Position numbers and translations under genes: made by a program. A stretch of DNA of 7,244 nt from Candidatus Methanophaga sp. GoMg3.2. Lineage in GTDB: Archaea; Halobacteriota; Syntropharchaeia; Alkanophagales; Methanospirareceae. This document shows positions 1 to 6,830 of the stretch, one piece after another (within the stretch, counting starts at the first letter, position 1; the number at the start of each line of letters is the position of its first letter). Below the pieces are notes generated by a model. That model saw only the letters and a program-made list of their open reading frames with translations, did no database searches and had not been told where the DNA came from. The stretch spans positions 1 through 7,244 of the forward strand of contig QBUN01000301.1 in assembly GCA_013180565.1 (NCBI GenBank), written 5' to 3'.

Positions 1-5
1 AAATC

Positions 6-21
6 CTATAGACTAACTTTT
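6..21 (+). repeat. Left inverted repeat of the insertion sequence
   Basis: CTATAGACTAACTTTT pairs with the reverse complement of 1785-1800 (13/16 identical; the 11-base core at 11-21 is perfect). It also shares 12 of 13 bases in direct orientation with 102-114. It is probably a transposase-binding end. Confidence 0.5.
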
Positions 22-101
22 AGCTTAGTACTTTTTGTCTTATACCTGCTCATATCTGCCAGCTAATGGGCTATAGCAATAAAAATAGAAAGGTTTTTAC
101 G

Positions 102-114
102 CTACAGACTAACT
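102..114 (+). repeat. Internal copy of the IS end motif, just before the transposase start
   Basis: CTACAGACTAACT differs from 6-18 at a single base and has the same orientation. Its end lies ten bases upstream of the transposase ATG. A transposase-binding motif at this position would allow self-repression of transcription or of initiation; this is inference from position only. Confidence 0.4.
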
Positions 115-124
115 AAAATCTGTC

Positions 125-1813
125 ATGCATTTCGTGAAGAAGAAGGTGAAAGGTAAAACATATCTATCGATAGGAGAAATGCATTGGGTGGACGGGAGGG
201 CTAAAACCACCATATTAAAGTATCTTGGATCGGCAGAAAAGGTATATCAAATATTTCTGGGGCTGGATAAAGAAGAAACCGAATACCACCACAGATACCA
301 ATTTGCTGCGCCGCTGGCGCTACATCAGATAGCAGAGGAGATTAGGCTAATCGAAACAATCAACAGGCACACAAAGAAAAGGGAGCAGGGCTTCTCTGTC
401 GGGGAATATCTTCACATTATTACCTTGAATCGGGCATTATATCCAAGAAGCAAAAGGGGTATAAGAAGGTGGTATGAAAGAACCATTCTCCCATTCATTT
501 TGAGGATTCCACCGGAAAAACTCACGAGTCAGGCTTTTTGGGAACACATGGAATATCTGAACGAGGAAGAGATTGAGCGGATCGAAAAAGAGCTCAGTTC
601 CAGGATTATAACGCTATACGACCTCAATACAGAGTGCCTGCTGTATGACATCACCAATTTCTACACCTTTATCCAGGAACACGAGGGCAACGAACTACCA
701 AAAAAGGGTAAAAGCAAGGCTAAACGCTTCGATTTGAACCAGATTAATCTCGCTCTGCTTGTCACAAAAGATGGTGGAATCCCGCTTATGCACCAGACCT
801 ACGAAGGGAACAGGCATGACGCGAAGAAATTCCCGGAGATCATCAGTAAACTCACAGAGAGGCTAGTAATGTTCTCCAAAAACGTAGATAAAGTCACGAT
901 AGTCTTTGACAAAGGAAATAACTCCAAAGCTAGCATGAATCTGCTTGAGGACACTCCTTATTATTTCGTTGGATCGCTCAAGCCCTATGACTACAAGCAT
1001 TTTATGGAAATACCGCTGGAGAAATTCCAGTTGGTTCCAATGGAAAATGGGGAAGAAGAAAAGAAAAAGGATGATATATACGCTTATCGCACGCGAGAAG
1101 ATGCTTTGGGTGCGGAAAGGACAGTTGTTGTAACTTACGAGCAGAAACTTTATCATAGGAACCTGAAAACCTTCATAAAGAGTATTGACAAGAGGAAAAA
1201 GGAGTTTGAGGAGCTCGAATCGAAGATAGGACGGCGAAGATACAGAACAAAGTCGGCGATTGAGAAGAAAGCGGAAAAGATACAGGCAAAAGCTCCTGAT
1301 GGGCTTTTCGATGTTGTGGTCGCCGAAGAAGATGGTAACATAACGCTTGATTACGCGGTGAACAAAACCGTCTACAAAGAGAAGCTTAAATCATTTGGAA
1401 AAATGATTCTGTTCACGAATAATCACGAATGGAGTACCACGCAGATAATAAATGTTTATCGGGGTAAAGCTAAGATAGAAGATGACTTCAAAAGGATGAA
1501 GAGCCCGATAATGATCAGTATAGAGCCAGTATTTCATTGGACTGATCAGAAGATAAGGGTGCATGCTTTTTGTTGTGTTCTTGCATTGATGCTATTATTG
1601 CTCCTGAAACGTAAATTACAGAGGGCTGGCGTTAAATTGAGTCTTGAAAGGATGGTAGAGGAGCTTTCTGATGTTCAACTCTCAGTTATCAAATTTTATG
1701 ACGTAGATAAGAGGTTGTGTCTCCTTAATGACATGAATGAGGAGCAGAAGGCGATGTTTGATGTATTGGATCTAATGCGATACAAAAAGTTAGTCAGTAT
1801 GAAGTTACGCTAG
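125..1813 (+). CDS. IS1634-family (IS4 superfamily) DDE transposase
   Basis: This is a cut-and-paste transposase of 562 residues, the usual size for IS1634-family proteins. The RNase-H-like catalytic triad can be read: Asp175 in the YDITNF motif, Asp262 in IVFDKG, and Glu452 in the signature Y-x2-K-x3-E-x6-K (Tyr445, Glu452, Lys459), where Lys replaces the usual Arg. The roughly 190 residues between the second Asp and the Glu include a Lys/Glu/Arg-rich helical insertion (about 350-400), typical of IS4-like enzymes. A Leu-rich stretch after the Glu (about 479-495, HAFCCVLALMLLLLL) belongs to the transposase fold and is not a membrane segment. All catalytic residues and full length are present, so it may be active. 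The ATG at 125 lacks a Shine-Dalgarno sequence. The gene converges on the sugar operon and is less AT-rich than it by eye. It ends in TAG, and the frame stays open for 17 further codons to a TGA at 1865-1867. Confidence 0.93.
   Translation: MHFVKKKVKGKTYLSIGEMHWVDGRAKTTILKYLGSAEKVYQIFLGLDKEETEYHHRYQFAAPLALHQIAEEIRLIETINRHTKKREQGFSVGEYLHIITLNRALYPRSKRGIRRWYERTILPFILRIPPEKLTSQAFWEHMEYLNEEEIERIEKELSSRIITLYDLNTECLLYDITNFYTFIQEHEGNELPKKGKSKAKRFDLNQINLALLVTKDGGIPLMHQTYEGNRHDAKKFPEIISKLTERLVMFSKNVDKVTIVFDKGNNSKASMNLLEDTPYYFVGSLKPYDYKHFMEIPLEKFQLVPMENGEEEKKKDDIYAYRTREDALGAERTVVVTYEQKLYHRNLKTFIKSIDKRKKEFEELESKIGRRRYRTKSAIEKKAEKIQAKAPDGLFDVVVAEEDGNITLDYAVNKTVYKEKLKSFGKMILFTNNHEWSTTQIINVYRGKAKIEDDFKRMKSPIMISIEPVFHWTDQKIRVHAFCCVLALMLLLLLKRKLQRAGVKLSLERMVEELSDVQLSVIKFYDVDKRLCLLNDMNEEQKAMFDVLDLMRYKKLVSMKLR
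1785..1800 (-). repeat. Right inverted repeat, inside the transposase 3' end
   Basis: The reverse complement reads ATACTGACTAACTTTT and matches the left repeat at 6-21 at 13 of 16 positions. It overlaps the codons for the last residues of the transposase (Lys-Leu-Val-Ser region), so the repeat serves as both coding sequence and probable recognition site. Confidence 0.5.
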
Positions 1814-2086
1814 CTCTTTTATACCACATTCCACAGAATACCTGAAATGTCGCCTATGGGAAATTGAAAGACAGTGAGGGGAAAAAAGGTGCAGTTAAAT
1901 ATTTCCTTAAGTTATATAATGGCGAAAGTCAAGTGTATATAACTATAAACTGGTAAGTCCTCCACATACGCCCAGAACCGCAGCTATAACGTCAACTTTA
2001 TTTTTTGCAAAATGTGGTCTTTCATTCATGATTCTTTTAGTAACAATCGAATTACACTTTTGATATTTTTAACTTTTTATAACATA
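1814..2086. other. Intergenic region with two possible gene remnants
   Basis: No confident gene is present. On the plus strand a frame at 1846-1956 (36 codons plus TAA) encodes a plausible polypeptide (NVAYGKLKDSEG..., ending QVYITINW) but has no ATG; a TTG at 1864 is the only usable start. On the minus strand an ATG at 2029 opens a 28-residue frame ending in TAG at 1943-1945, beginning MNERPHF with a hydrophobic end (VIAAVLGVCGGL). The two converge and overlap by 14 bases. Open frames this short are expected by chance, neither has a clear ribosome binding site, and neither was recognised. They could be ends of genes cut by the transposon. The region separates two convergent transcription units. 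Confidence 0.4.
2058..2078 (+). terminator. Candidate U-tract terminator for plus-strand transcription
   Basis: Three closely spaced T runs on the plus strand (2058-2061, 2066-2070 and 2074-2078) lie just before the end of the convergent operon. Archaeal RNA polymerase terminates at oligo-U tracts without needing a hairpin, so this would stop transcription from the transposase before it runs antisense into the glycosyltransferase gene. A further T6 run lies at about 2000-2006. For the opposite direction, the A run at about 1882-1887 is a T6 run in the minus-strand transcript and could end the operon. This is pattern-based only. Confidence 0.35.
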
Positions 2087-3276
2087 CTATATGACCTGCT
2101 TATATACCTCTAAAACTTCTTTTGCTTTATTTTCTATTCTAAATTGTTCCGCATACTTCCTTATCTTCTCATCATCCCATTCTTTATCCAAAGCTATTAA
2201 AATCTTCTCTGCCAACTCTTTTGGGTTTGCGGGCTCGCACAATAAACCATAATCTTCAGAAGTTATAATCTCTGGAGCACCACCAACTTTTGTGCCCACA
2301 AATGGCTTTCCACAGCCTAAGGCTTCAAACATTACATTTGGATTCCTTTCGTTTAAACTTGGCAAAGTAAATACATCACACGCATTTATCCAGATTGGAA
2401 TTACATCATGTGGTTTTCCGCCAGTGAGTTTTACACAATTTTCTAATCCCGCTTTTTTGATTTGTTTCTTCAAATTATTTTTTAACTTTCCGCTGCCGAC
2501 TATGATGCAAAGTACATTTTTTTGCGCTTTACAACTTCCTTCATCGCTTCGATTAAGTATTTGTGACCTTTTACAACTTCCAAATTGCCTACTGTGAGAA
2601 TTATCTTCTTATCTGAAGGTAAATCTAGTATCTTTCTACACGCTTCCAAATCTCTTGGAAAAAACAAATCTGCCCTAAAGCCATTTTGTATAACTTTTGC
2701 AGGTGTTTTTACATTCAACTTTTTTATGCATTCTAAATTGCTATTGCTTACAGTGATTATAAAATCTGCGGCATTAAGCACGTATTCTATTTTCTCTTTC
2801 CATTCTTCATCTCTGAAAGGCAAATCATAAATGTCATAGCCACGAGCGGTAACGATAAAAGGACTATTGCATTTTTCCTTTAATCTTGCTCCCACATATC
2901 CTGCAGACCACGTAAACTGAGAATGACATAAATTAAATTTGATGTCTTTCTTTTTTATTGCTTTTTCTACGACTTTGAAATGTCTATCTCCAAGCTTTTT
3001 GTATTGCGAATCAAGGGGCGCATACAGGATTGGTGTTGGATACACATTGACATTTGATGGTTTATTCGTAATATCTATTTTTGAACCTAACTTAAAATGA
3101 TCTAAAGCAGGAATGGGTATGTAGCTCGATATTTCTGCAATTGGATTATACATCACTAATACATAAACAGAGTCTAAATAAGTGCTTAAACATTCAATTT
3201 GATCTTTTTGAAAGCTGTTATAACTATGTGAGATCACTAACAAGTTATTAACATCAAGTTTGGATTTTTTATTCAT
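2087..3276 (-). pseudogene. GT4-family glycosyltransferase, interrupted by a one-base frameshift
   Basis: This is a GT-B fold, GT4-type retaining glycosyltransferase that would transfer a sugar from a nucleotide-sugar donor to a growing glycan at the cytoplasmic membrane face. The first frame (3276 down to 2500) carries the acceptor domain (His118 in LCHSQFTWSAGY, TARGYDIYDLP at about 143-153) and the start of the donor domain (QNGF at 197-200, GNLEVVKG at 230-237). It then hits a stop after residue 258. The second frame (down to 2087) continues with NVLCIIVGSGK, LTGGKPHDV and the E-x7-E motif (Glu310 and Glu318 of the joined protein), then GGAPEII and a normal C terminus. The frames join at a run of seven A on the coding strand (2517-2523): one extra A, or a -1 slip, gives a normal 396-residue protein. 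The start overlaps the stop of the epimerase gene by ATGA. As written, the product lacks the donor site and should be inactive. It could be a sequencing error, true decay, or slippage. Confidence 0.85.
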
Positions 3277-4337
3277 ACCTCAGCAATCCTAAAAGCAATC
3301 TTCCTACTTGCATCTCCCCTTCCAAATCGGTCCTTATGCGTTTTTAATAAAGGCTCAAAATATTTTATCATCTTGACAATCTCCGCTCTATTTGCGCCAA
3401 CTAGAACATTCCAACCATCCTCAACTGTCTCCACCCACTCTGTATTCTCTCTCAATGTAACACATGGCACTTTCAATATATAAGCCTCTTTTTGAATACC
3501 ACCAGAGTCTGTTATTATCTTCTTTGTATGATTCATCAATTTTAGAAAATCTAAATAACCCATTGGGTTTACCAATTTAATTGATGCTTTTAATTTATCG
3601 TGCAATCCATATTCTTTCAAAAATTTCTCTGTACGCGGATGTACAGGAAATACAATCGTCTCTTCTACCTTAGAAAAAGCATCAACAATATCCTTGAGAT
3701 TCTCTTTATTATCCGTATTGCTTGCTCTATGAATAGTAGCCACTAGATACTCCTTGCTTTTTAAATCCAACTCATTTAATATCTTCGATTTATCTTCTGC
3801 AATTTCTAGATTATATAATAGCGAATCAACCATCACATCTCCGGTTAAATAAACACCATTAATAATCCCCTCTCGTTTCAAATTCACAACTGCGGTTCTC
3901 GTTGAACAAAACAGTAAATCAGAACAATGATCCGTTAAAACTCTATTGATTTCTTCTGGCATTGATTTATCAAAACTTCTCATTCCCGCCTCAACATGTC
4001 CAACTTTTATATGCAGTTTAGCCCCTGCCAATGCACCTGCAAGCGTTGAGTTTGTATCCCCAAAGACCAAAACCAAATCTGGCTTTTGTTCTAACAAAAC
4101 TTTTTCTATCCTTTTCAGCATTTCTCCAGTCTGATAACCATGCATCTCCGATCCTACGTCGAGATGATAATTGGGTTCTGGTATCTTCAACTCGTCAAAA
4201 AATAACTTATTCATCTCATAATCGTAATGTTGCCCTGTATGAATTAAAACAGTTTTATGCTTTTTTTAAAATTCCTTTAAGACCGGTGTGCATTGAATAA
4301 ATTCAGGACGCACACCAACCATTAATGCAACTTTCAT
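3273..4337 (-). pseudogene. wecB: UDP-GlcNAc 2-epimerase (non-hydrolysing, WecB type) with an in-frame stop at codon 24
   Basis: The family interconverts UDP-GlcNAc and UDP-ManNAc in the cytoplasm, supplying ManNAc-type sugars for surface glycans. From the ATG at 4337 the frame encodes 354 residues, the normal size. It contains GVRPEF with Arg10, HTGQHYDYE at about 34-42, VFGDTNST with Asp94, HVEAGMRS with Glu116, VHPRT, DSGGIQKEA and RENTEWVE. Codon 24 (4268-4266) is TAA where the context EF*KKHK suggests Lys (AAA). The length and frame are otherwise intact, so it is a single substitution. The 4337 start is supported by a GGAGG five bases upstream and the ATGA overlap with the previous gene. 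The next in-frame ATG (4214, codon 42) has no Shine-Dalgarno and would give a 313-residue protein lacking Arg10 and the GQHYD segment, which should be inactive. Residue 15, usually Lys (K15 in E. coli WecB), is Gln here. A sequencing error is possible. Confidence 0.88.
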
Positions 4338-5395
4338 ATCCCCCTCCCACCTTCTTTATACTTCAAAAAGCTTTCAGGGTAATTTTCAACAAACCAAACC
4401 ATAAACGTCGTTACATCTATTTTATCTTTCAGCAATTTCTCTTTTTTCTTTTGCCATTCCTCTTTCAGATCCGGCTTTTGAATAAGCTCAACTGCTTTTT
4501 CTATGGCTTTATCTGGGTCGTTATAATTAAACACTAAACCATATTTTTCTTCGAGTTCAATAAAATTACCCATTGTTCCAATAAGCGATGAAACATAAAT
4601 CGAAGGAGTACCCAATATTGCACTCTCGGTTGCCATCGTAGCCCCTTCTCCAACATACAAACTCGCATAAAACAACAGATCATGCAACTTCTCCGGCGAG
4701 ACTTTGATTTTATACTTCTCCAACTCTTTGGGCAACTGCCCCTCTGAAGTAATATACACCCGCCCGTATTTCTCCAGTTCCCGTACCAATTCTATTTTGT
4801 TTTGTATGCCGTGCTGTCCGACATCATGGCTTGCGCTCCACGAAACGAATCGCAAAATTATAAAAGTATCATCCTTGCTCAGCCCCAATTCATCCAGCAC
4901 CGCAAGGTTGGGTGTGAAGTAATTCGGCTGCAGATATGCTAATTCATGGTAACCATTGTATCTGATTTGTTTTCTCCCTATATCCTTTTTGTAGCATGAA
5001 GGGGTGCATATTACATCGCTAAATGAAAATGAAACTAAATTTACATAACTTGAATGCTCGGTATCGCTAAATGTAATCGAAGAAACTTTCAATAATTTCC
5101 CCACCATGGATATTGAGGGATCACCAACCGCTACTATAATATCAGGCTTAAAATCCCTCGCTATTTTAAATAACCTATATGTCCGAGTTAGCATTTCTTT
5201 TCCAAGTCCCAACAAACTTTTTCCCATAGTACTTATGATAGTATAATCAAATCCATAATAATCTAATAAATACAAAAGAACATCTTTATCTCTTGCGGTT
5301 ATTTTAATTTCATGCCCTTGCTTTTCTAACACCCATATTAAATTCTTAAATAAATGAATATCCGCAGGATGCCCCATACTTATTAATATCTTCAT
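4334..5395 (-). CDS. DUF354 family GT-B protein, probable glycosyltransferase
   Basis: This 353-residue protein belongs to the DUF354 family (related in fold to MurG and UDP-GlcNAc 2-epimerase), common in archaeal and some bacterial polysaccharide clusters and not well characterised. Visible family marks are the N-terminal MGHPADIHLFKNL (7-19), a first Rossmann domain with PDIIVAVGDPS (84-94), the FSDTEHSSY segment (109-117), and the C-terminal donor-type motif GEGATMATES (249-258) followed by LGTPSIY. The GT-B architecture is complete, with no signal peptide or membrane segment, so it should act in the cytoplasm. Its start overlaps the stop of the radical SAM gene by ATGA, with GAGGGT just upstream, and its own stop overlaps the epimerase start in the same way. 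A sugar-transfer or sugar-epimerising role in the same pathway is the likely job; substrate and product cannot be told. Confidence 0.88.
   Translation of the reverse strand: MKILISMGHPADIHLFKNLIWVLEKQGHEIKITARDKDVLLYLLDYYGFDYTIISTMGKSLLGLGKEMLTRTYRLFKIARDFKPDIIVAVGDPSISMVGKLLKVSSITFSDTEHSSYVNLVSFSFSDVICTPSCYKKDIGRKQIRYNGYHELAYLQPNYFTPNLAVLDELGLSKDDTFIILRFVSWSASHDVGQHGIQNKIELVRELEKYGRVYITSEGQLPKELEKYKIKVSPEKLHDLLFYASLYVGEGATMATESAILGTPSIYVSSLIGTMGNFIELEEKYGLVFNYNDPDKAIEKAVELIQKPDLKEEWQKKKEKLLKDKIDVTTFMVWFVENYPESFLKYKEGGRGI
4343..4347 (-). promoter_or_regulatory. Shine-Dalgarno for the epimerase start at 4337
   Basis: The minus strand reads GGAGG here, five bases before the ATG at 4337-4335, within a G-rich stretch at the end of the DUF354 gene. 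It decides that the native epimerase start is 4337 and not the internal ATG at 4214, which has no such site. That makes the TAA at codon 24 a real interruption of the gene as sequenced. Confidence 0.6.
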
Positions 5396-6819
5396 TTTAC
5401 CCTCTTCTTCGATTCTGCTAACATCTTTAACAATCCAAAAAAGGAACTAACATCCCTGCCAATATCTGACAAAGAGCGCAGTTTTGTAAGTCTTTTTATT
5501 ATATATTTTGGACTGATATAATATTCTTTATATGCTTTATTAAACATAGACCAAATAACATCTCTTGATACACCCTCTGGCTCATAAACGGGATACATCG
5601 TAGATTCGTATTTAGACCACTCTTTAGTCTTTAGCCATCCATTCTCTTCCGCCATATTGAATAATGGAGTTCCTGGAAATGGTGTAACTATATTAAATGA
5701 AGCATAATCCGGATCTAAAATCTTGGCAAAATCAATTGTCTTTTGCATAGTTTCTAATGTATCCCCTGGATGTCCTAACATGAAAAACCCGGCAGTATCC
5801 AACCCAACGGATTTTACACATTTAAATGCACCTTTAATTTGAGATGTTGTTATTTCTTTTCCTATTAACTTAAGTACCTTATCATCACCACTTTCTACAC
5901 CTAAGCAAATCGTATGGCAACCTGCTTCTTTCATGGCTTTTAATAACTCACCATTAATTCGGTCTATTCTCGTATTGCATGTCCAAGATATATCCAATTT
6001 TTCTGATTTTATCATATTGCAAATAGACAATGCTCTTTTCATGTCGTATGTAAATGTGTCATCCCAAAACTTTATTTCATGAACATCAAGTTCTTCAGAA
6101 AGAAATCTAAGCTCTTCTAACACATGTTCCGGTGATCTTGGATGAAACTCTTTTGAAATTAGCCACGAACAACAAAAAATACATTTCCCGGGACATCCGC
6201 GAGATGTCATAGTAGCTGTAACGTGACGTCTTTTAGCATATGGCAGTTTGTACAGACCTAACTCAAGAAGATCGTGAGCAGGAAAATGTAATTTATCAAA
6301 ATCCTTTAGAGGATTTCTTCTTCCCTGATTAATTATTCTATCTCTTTCTCTGATAATGGTACCTTTAACATTTTTTACATTCTCGCTTTCGATAATTTCG
6401 CGAATGGTCAATTCCTGCTCATTTATAACAGCAACATCTAAATACTCGCAATCTCCTATTACTTCATCTCCCAATGCAGTGATGTGGGGGCCAAATGTTA
6501 TTGTAGTTATTGTAGGATTGACCTCTTTTGACATTTTTGCAATATTTAAATCCCAATCAATCGTTGGTGTAGAATTAGAAAATATTACATATTCTGGATT
6601 TGATCTTTTAACATGTCTTTTTATATCTTCAATACTTAAATTCTTTGCATTACCATCTAATATTTCGACTGACGCTACATCCCTAATATTTGCTGCAATC
6701 ATTGCTGAGTCATATGGTGGGAATATATATCCTGCTTTTGAAAACCCCATTGCCCCTTTATCTCGCACGCAGTACCTATCCATTGGAGATTGAGGAACTA
6801 TAAGAAGTGCTTCTACCAT
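5392..6819 (-). CDS. Radical SAM protein with B12-binding-like N-terminal domain
   Basis: This 475-residue protein is of the BchE-like, B12-binding radical SAM type. Residues 1-150 form a Rossmann-like cobalamin-binding domain, but the DxHxxG motif that supplies the lower-axial histidine is absent: the matching place reads LDGNAKN (54-60). FGPHIT stands near the usual GG site (109-114). The radical SAM domain follows with the [4Fe-4S] ligands Cys209, Cys213 and Cys216 in RGCPGKCIFC (an extra Cys at 217), then KFWDDTF, LGVESGDD and the FFMLGHPGDT and TPFPGTPLF motifs. A C-terminal helical region (about 410-475) ends basic. Such enzymes perform methylations, ring contractions and other radical steps on unreactive carbons. 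Inside a sugar operon, modification of a glycan or lipid carrier is a reasonable guess, not shown. The start at 6819 has GGTGA six bases upstream; its stop overlaps the next start by ATGA. Confidence 0.9.
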   Translation of the reverse strand: MVEALLIVPQSPMDRYCVRDKGAMGFSKAGYIFPPYDSAMIAANIRDVASVEILDGNAKNLSIEDIKRHVKRSNPEYVIFSNSTPTIDWDLNIAKMSKEVNPTITTITFGPHITALGDEVIGDCEYLDVAVINEQELTIREIIESENVKNVKGTIIRERDRIINQGRRNPLKDFDKLHFPAHDLLELGLYKLPYAKRRHVTATMTSRGCPGKCIFCCSWLISKEFHPRSPEHVLEELRFLSEELDVHEIKFWDDTFTYDMKRALSICNMIKSEKLDISWTCNTRIDRINGELLKAMKEAGCHTICLGVESGDDKVLKLIGKEITTSQIKGAFKCVKSVGLDTAGFFMLGHPGDTLETMQKTIDFAKILDPDYASFNIVTPFPGTPLFNMAEENGWLKTKEWSKYESTMYPVYEPEGVSRDVIWSMFNKAYKEYYISPKYIIKRLTKLRSLSDIGRDVSSFFGLLKMLAESKKRVK

Positions 6820-6825
6820 TTTTAA

Positions 6826-6830
6826 TCACC
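6826..6830 (-). promoter_or_regulatory. Shine-Dalgarno for the radical SAM gene
   Basis: GGTGA on the minus strand overlaps the TGA stop of the upstream gene and lies six bases before the ATG at 6819. It is a strong archaeal-type site and indicates coupled translation of the two genes. Confidence 0.6.

Larger units (their letters stand above)
1..124. other. Non-coding region left of the transposase
   Basis: No gene is visible here. It holds two direct copies of CTAYAGACTAACT (6-18 and 102-114), 96 bp apart, and an 8-bp palindrome GCTATAGC at 70-77. The second repeat ends ten bases before the transposase start codon, so protein bound there could block initiation. No Shine-Dalgarno sequence precedes the start at 125, which would suit a leaderless or very weakly translated message. 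A purine-rich then T-rich stretch around 86-100 (AGAAAGGTTTTTAC) is at about the right distance for an archaeal BRE/TATA element of a leaderless transcript, but it is a poor match to consensus and is only a suggestion. Confidence 0.45.
6..1800 (+). mobile_element. IS1634-family-like insertion sequence, ends approximate
   Basis: The element consists of one transposase gene flanked by an imperfect inverted repeat. Positions 6-21 and the reverse complement of 1785-1800 agree at 13 of 16 bases, including an unbroken 11-base core GACTAACTTTT. Such a match between two short flanks is unlikely by chance, so these are probably the terminal or subterminal transposase-binding sites. No target-site duplication of 5-6 bp is visible next to either repeat, so the exact tips are unknown and the left tip could lie outside the window. 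If the right tip is at about 1795-1800, the last four or so transposase codons and its stop lie outside the element and come from flanking DNA. Confidence 0.55.

Noticed and set aside
863..1341. Open frames on both strands inside the transposase gene
   Set aside because: They are low-complexity shadows of the transposase frame, which carries a complete DDE triad; none has a recognisable domain or ribosome binding site.
1561..1610. Possible transmembrane segment from the Leu-rich stretch in the transposase
   Set aside because: This position after the catalytic Glu is a buried hydrophobic helix in IS4-type transposases; no other membrane or signal features are present.
1811..1813. TAG as pyrrolysine throughout the window
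   Set aside because: The glycosyltransferase also ends in TAG at a natural C-terminal position, and no pylS/pylT-type gene is visible, so TAG is most simply an ordinary stop here.
1850..1870. CRISPR-repeat-like string (TTTCAATTTCCC on the minus strand)
   Set aside because: It occurs once only; there is no second copy, no regular spacing and no cas gene in the window.
4031..4537. Plus-strand open frames opposite the epimerase and DUF354 genes
   Set aside because: The minus strand in both places encodes clear family sequence with coupled starts; the plus-strand frames show no protein family features.
4334..5395. Calling the DUF354 protein a second UDP-GlcNAc 2-epimerase
   Set aside because: It shares the GT-B fold but lacks the GxRPE, HVEAG and SGGIQ-E motifs; the FSDTEH and GEGATM-x-ES motifs point to DUF354.
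6356..6793. 145-codon plus-strand open frame opposite the radical SAM gene
   Set aside because: It lies antisense to the conserved N-terminal domain of the radical SAM protein, has a Ser/Ile/Phe-rich composition typical of an antisense shadow, and no motif.
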